From Pseudomonadota bacterium (GTDB lineage: Bacteria; Pseudomonadota; Alphaproteobacteria; Micropepsales; Micropepsaceae): 9,691 bases of DNA. Both the position numbers and the translations under genes were made by a program. Below, one piece after another: positions 6,999 to 9,691 of this stretch; positions within the stretch are counted from its first letter, which is position 1; each line of letters begins with the position of its first letter. Location: assembly GCA_025360685.1 (NCBI GenBank), contig JANYBR010000295.1, positions 1 through 9,691 on the forward strand. The letters are read 5' to 3'. The notes below the pieces were generated by a model. It did not search any database. It was not told where the DNA came from and worked only from the letters and a program-made list of their open reading frames with translations.

Positions 6999-7050
6999 CA
7001 GGGGCGTACCGGTCGCGAAGGCGCAAGGCTAGCCAAATTGCACGACTCTG

Positions 7051-7722
7051 TCATGACAAAGCCGTCCCATCGGCCGCCAGCAATTCGCCGACCAAAGCCA
7101 CGGTGACCGGCCTTTTTTCGGCCAGCGCGCGGGCATCCGCGCGGGCGACAAAGTCGCGGATAGCGGCAGGCGAACGTTCGACGGAGCGTAGGATGCGCAT
7201 GATCACAGGATCGGGCACAGCCAGTTGCCGGTCCGTGAACAATTTGCGCGTCAGGGCCGCTAATAGCGCATCGTCCGGCTTCCACAGCGAGAACGCCAAA
7301 ACTGCTCCAAAACGGGACGCCAGGTCCGGCATGGCTGCTGGCCACGCCGTTGGCGGCTCGACTCCGGTCAGCAGCAGCGCTTCATGCCGGTTGAAAAGGG
7401 CGAAAAGCGCCGTCTCATGCGCCGTGCCTGCGGCGCGATCGACATTCTCCACCGCCACGGCCCGCGCCGGCGCGAGCGTTCGCACAAACTGATCGCTCAG
7501 CTCAGCCGCCTCGATGAGCGCGGCGCCGGATGCCTGGCTCCACGCCGCCGCGAGGTGCGATTTTCCCGAACCGGGCGGTCCGTAAAGTGCCGCCACGTGC
7601 GACGGCCAGCGCGGAAAGGAGTCGATATATGCCACCGCATGGGCGTTGCCAGGCGCGACGATGAAATCCGCACGCCCCAGGGCCGGTGCTGTCTGCAGGG
7701 GAAGGACGAGTTGCGACGCCAA
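7051..7722 (-). CDS. hdaA: DnaA regulatory inactivator HdaA (DnaA-like AAA+ protein)
   Basis: Homologue of the DnaA ATPase domain that, bound to the DNA sliding clamp, stimulates ATP hydrolysis by DnaA and prevents re-initiation of replication. It has 223 residues and no DNA-binding domain IV. The clamp-binding motif QLVLPL is at 4-9. Walker A is GPPGSGKS (48-55). The Walker B position reads VAVENVD (89-95), weaker than DnaA. DLASRF (133-138) holds the expected arginine finger R137, and AIRDF (187-191) holds the sensor 2 arginine. The start is TTG at 7722. It is fixed by the in-frame TGA of the preceding gene only 6 bases upstream and by the clamp motif immediately after it. No strong ribosome binding site is visible, consistent with coupling to the gene before it. 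Confidence 0.93.
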   Translation of the reverse strand: MASQLVLPLQTAPALGRADFIVAPGNAHAVAYIDSFPRWPSHVAALYGPPGSGKSHLAAAWSQASGAALIEAAELSDQFVRTLAPARAVAVENVDRAAGTAHETALFALFNRHEALLLTGVEPPTAWPAAMPDLASRFGAVLAFSLWKPDDALLAALTRKLFTDRQLAVPDPVIMRILRSVERSPAAIRDFVARADARALAEKRPVTVALVGELLAADGTALS

Positions 7723-7728
7723 TTGAGC

Positions 7729-8289
7729 TCAGGCCGGACGGCGGCCGAGCGCGAACGCCTTCAGTAGCAACTGTCCGTATGCGAACCAGGACAGGAGCGT
7801 GAAGACGGCGGCGGCCGCGGCGGCGACCAAAGTGAGCTGGGGCATATCCAGATTGAACGCGAGAAGCAGCAGGAGCAGCGCGACATAGCCGATCTGCACC
7901 ACGGTGCTGGCCTTGCCGATCGCCAGCGGCTCCATCTTCACCGGCAGCGAAAGCGCCCGCGCCAGCAACACGCCGGCCACGATGGCGGCGTCGCGGCCGA
8001 TCACCAGCGCGCTCAGCCACAGCGGCGCCTGGTGCATCATCGTCAAGGTCACGAAACAGATGAGCATGAGGAGCTTGTCGGCGGCAGGATCCAGATACTC
8101 GCCGAAGCGCGATACCAGCCCGAAGCGCCGGGCAAGGAATCCGTCAATCGCATCGCTGACGCCGGCCGCTGCGAACACGCCGAGCGCGGCGAAGTCTTTG
8201 CCCTCGACAATGAGGTACGCCGTCAGCGGAGCCAGCAGAACGCGCACCGCGGTCAGGACGTTGGGAATATTGCGCAGGAAGGCGCTCAC
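7729..8289 (-). CDS. CDP-alcohol phosphatidyltransferase family protein
   Basis: Integral inner-membrane enzyme that joins a CDP-diacylglycerol phosphatidyl group to an alcohol acceptor in phospholipid synthesis. The 186-residue protein contains the complete family motif: D46, D49, G50, A53, R54, G63, D67 and D71 in the spacing D-x2-DG-x2-AR-x8-G-x3-D-x3-D, which binds two metal ions. The N-terminal NIPNVLTAVRVLLAP resembles phosphatidylglycerophosphate synthase (PgsA), and the CMP-forming cardiolipin synthases look similar, so I leave the substrate and symbol open. Hydrophobic segments follow at about 30-45, 73-85, 90-110, 130-145 and 150-172. It starts with GTG that overlaps the DUF2066 TGA by 4 bases (GTGA) and ends 6 bases before hdaA. 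Confidence 0.92.
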   Translation of the reverse strand: MSAFLRNIPNVLTAVRVLLAPLTAYLIVEGKDFAALGVFAAAGVSDAIDGFLARRFGLVSRFGEYLDPAADKLLMLICFVTLTMMHQAPLWLSALVIGRDAAIVAGVLLARALSLPVKMEPLAIGKASTVVQIGYVALLLLLLAFNLDMPQLTLVAAAAAAVFTLLSWFAYGQLLLKAFALGRRPA

Positions 8290-9374
8290 GGCGCGGCCGA
8301 TGCGGTGGGTGGCCTCAGCGCCGGCGCGTAGACGATCGACCAGCCGGTCTCATCCTTGGTCAGCTGGACGCCGACCGGAACGAGCGCGTCATGGAGTTGT
8401 TCGACGGTGCCCAGATAGGTGATCGAGACGCGCACCATGCCGATATCCATGGCCACGATGCTGACGTCGCGCACGTTGGCGATCGCGCCCATCGCCGACT
8501 GGATCGTGCCCCACTGCGCGAGCGAGGAGACACGCACGTCCGCGATCAGGTTTCCCTTGGCGGTGAATTCGGCCGGAGCCTTCTGGCGCCACATATCCTC
8601 GATGGCGTGCACCGCCGCGTCGGCCGCCTTGGGGTAGGTCAGCGCCACAGTTTGGTTCAGCGGCACATCGAGCGTCACCTTGGTCGGCATTTGCGCCATG
8701 CCGATGCGCTTGAGCCAAAGCTGGATCTTGCCCGGAATGGGAATCGCCAGAACCAGCACCGCCTCGGTCGCATGAATCCGCGCCGCCACGAGCTCGACGT
8801 CGGCCCAGTTGGTGGCATCGAACTGCAGACGGGCCAATGCGCCCACGTCAGCGGTATCGCCGGAAGGAACGGTGAACGGCACCTGGCTGCCGCCGAACCG
8901 CGGACTGAGGAAGGCGGTATTCCATTCCGAAGCGCGGTTGAATGTAGGCGACATGGGAACGATCAGGATGCGGCGCGCCAGCGGATTGCCATAGTTCGCC
9001 GAGATGCCGCGCAGGACACGCGACACCGCCTCGGGGCTAAAGATGTATGTGACGTCGGCGACGTAGCGCGTGGTCGAACGGCGCTCCTTGCTGACCGTAT
9101 AGCCGCGCGCCACGCCGCGCAGCGCCTGGGCATCGAGCCTTGGCTGCCTGGCCCAGTCGGCCTGTTTCATGAGACGCCGGTAGAGCGTGCTCCACGCCTG
9201 CGGCCGGCCCTGGTCGATGGCGATCGACTGGGCGGCGCTGGCCGATGCCGCGGTGGCATCGACATGGATTCCGCTGACCGTATAGGTCGGATCGGCGGCC
9301 TGCGCGCCGGCAGGCAATAGTGCGCCAAAGGCAAGCGCAAGAATGGGAGCAAGCCGGAAAAAATGCTGTTGCAT
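8286..9374 (-). CDS. Secreted DUF2066 domain-containing protein, function unknown
   Basis: A 362-residue protein with a Sec-type signal peptide: MQQHFFRLAP followed by a hydrophobic core (11-20) and the cleavage site AGAQA-A near residue 26. It should therefore be periplasmic or membrane-associated; there is no lipobox cysteine. The mature part starts YTVSGIHVDATAASA and contains AWSTLYRRL (60-68), YVADVTYIFSPEAVSRVLR (104-122) and RRILIVPM, features I associate with DUF2066, a family with no established biochemical role. A DUF2066 gene beside purM and hda is a context I recall in other Proteobacteria, including Pseudomonas. ATG 9374 is chosen over longer starts because the signal peptide begins there and AAGG lies about 9 bases upstream. 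It is the first gene of the leftward run. Confidence 0.85.
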   Translation of the reverse strand: MQQHFFRLAPILALAFGALLPAGAQAADPTYTVSGIHVDATAASASAAQSIAIDQGRPQAWSTLYRRLMKQADWARQPRLDAQALRGVARGYTVSKERRSTTRYVADVTYIFSPEAVSRVLRGISANYGNPLARRILIVPMSPTFNRASEWNTAFLSPRFGGSQVPFTVPSGDTADVGALARLQFDATNWADVELVAARIHATEAVLVLAIPIPGKIQLWLKRIGMAQMPTKVTLDVPLNQTVALTYPKAADAAVHAIEDMWRQKAPAEFTAKGNLIADVRVSSLAQWGTIQSAMGAIANVRDVSIVAMDIGMVRVSITYLGTVEQLHDALVPVGVQLTKDETGWSIVYAPALRPPTASAAP

Positions 9375-9613
9375 CGAAAACCTTGGTTGAACCGGATTAC
9401 TATAAAGGGCGCGGAGCAGCGGCGAAAGCGCCTGAAATTGCATTTGAATTGGCTCATTTTGCCGGCCCGGGCGCTTTGCCCGCCAAACCGGCGCTCTGCG
9501 GTTTGCCGCGCCAGACAAGCGTTGCGTCCTCGCGCCGCCATTGCGCCGCCAAGGACGCTTGCGCGTTCATACGCTCCTGCTTAAACGAGGCTCGGAACCG
9601 CCGGACCATCGCC
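9375..9613. promoter_or_regulatory. Divergent control region between DUF2066 gene and purM
   Basis: This 239-base gap must hold promoters for both directions. For the leftward genes the best -10 is TATAGT (minus strand, 9404-9399), 24 bases before the ATG, with no good -35. For purM the best candidate is TTGCGC (9559-9564), 17 bases, then TAAACG (9582-9587), which is only a partial match. Two neighbouring dyads lie in the middle: CGGGC / GCCCG (9468-9472, 9478-9482) and CAAACCG / CGGTTTG (9484-9490, 9499-9505, 8-base spacer). They could be operators or structures in the RNA. I see no convincing small gene here. Confidence 0.45.
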
Positions 9614-9691
9614 ATGACCGACAAGACCGGCCGCAACAATCTCACCTACAAGGATGCCGGTGTCGACATCGACGCCGGCGAAGCGCTGGTG
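9614..9691 (+). CDS. purM: Phosphoribosylformylglycinamidine cyclo-ligase, 5' end only
   Basis: First 26 codons of AIR synthetase, which makes 5-aminoimidazole ribonucleotide in de novo purine synthesis. The visible start MTDKTGRNNLTYKDAGVDID matches the well-conserved PurM N terminus (E. coli begins MTDKTSLSYKDAGVDIDAG) and continues AGEALV to the window edge. No stop or frameshift is seen in this short piece. ATG 9614 is fixed by that homology. The Shine-Dalgarno match is weak (CCGGA about 9 bases upstream). The gene is divergent from the DUF2066-hdaA run. Confidence 0.95.
   Translation, partial: MTDKTGRNNLTYKDAGVDIDAGEALV

Noticed and set aside
6051..7106. Plus-strand open frame of 351 codons
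   Set aside because: Antisense to ppk, which is intact and has both active-site histidines.
7108..7125. GGCC stem around a run of T, terminator-like
   Set aside because: It lies inside the hdaA coding sequence, the stem is very short, and no gene ends there.
8391..9320. Plus-strand open frame of 309 codons
   Set aside because: Antisense to the DUF2066 gene; rich in His, Arg and Gly with no recognisable domain.
9454..9645. Minus-strand open frame of 63 codons in the purM intergenic region
   Set aside because: It overlaps the purM start, has no good ribosome binding site and no recognisable product.
1..9691. CRISPR array, tRNA, rRNA or phage genes
   Set aside because: No evenly spaced direct repeats, no cloverleaf-like sequence and no phage structural or integrase genes were seen.

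Overview
The window is a GC-rich piece of bacterial chromosome. Gene content and order point to an Alphaproteobacterium; I cannot place it to genus. The supporting evidence is a short DnaA-like HdaA protein, a tatABC cluster next to serS, and a DUF2066 / CDP-alcohol phosphatidyltransferase / hdaA / ppk / ppx run divergent from purM. Almost all of it is ordinary core genome. Nine complete genes and the 3'-truncated serS read on the minus strand or are paired with it as follows: serS, tatC, tatB, tatA, ppx, ppk, hdaA, the CDP-alcohol phosphatidyltransferase gene and the DUF2066 gene are all on the minus strand. The two plus-strand genes are a small DUF559-type nuclease gene and the first 26 codons of purM at the right edge.

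Layout from left to right: serS (seryl-tRNA synthetase, 3' part outside the window); a self-contained DUF559 element at about 1167-1630; tatC, tatB and tatA (Sec-independent export of folded proteins); a 143-base palindromic repeat pair at 3144-3286; ppx and ppk (polyphosphate hydrolysis and synthesis); hdaA (regulatory inactivation of DnaA); a membrane phospholipid-synthesis enzyme; a secreted DUF2066 protein; a 239-base divergent promoter region; and the start of purM (purine synthesis).

The minus-strand run from DUF2066 to ppx is tightly packed (a 4-base GTGA overlap, 6 bases, 52 bases, then stop and start codons touching), so it is probably one operon or two closely coupled ones. tatA, tatB and tatC are similarly packed and have a good ribosome binding site in front of tatA.

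The part that deserves attention is the pair of repeat structures. The DUF559 gene is enclosed by two inverted copies of a two-hairpin module. The left copy supplies its Shine-Dalgarno sequence, and the right copy encodes its proline-rich C terminus and stop codon. About 1.5 kb away, the gap between ppx and tatA holds a second inward-facing pair of modules with the same plan (C-rich box, central hairpin, G-rich tail) but no gene between them. This looks like a gene-carrying and a gene-less form of related palindromic elements, and suggests, as a hypothesis only, that DUF559 nucleases are involved in spreading such repeats.
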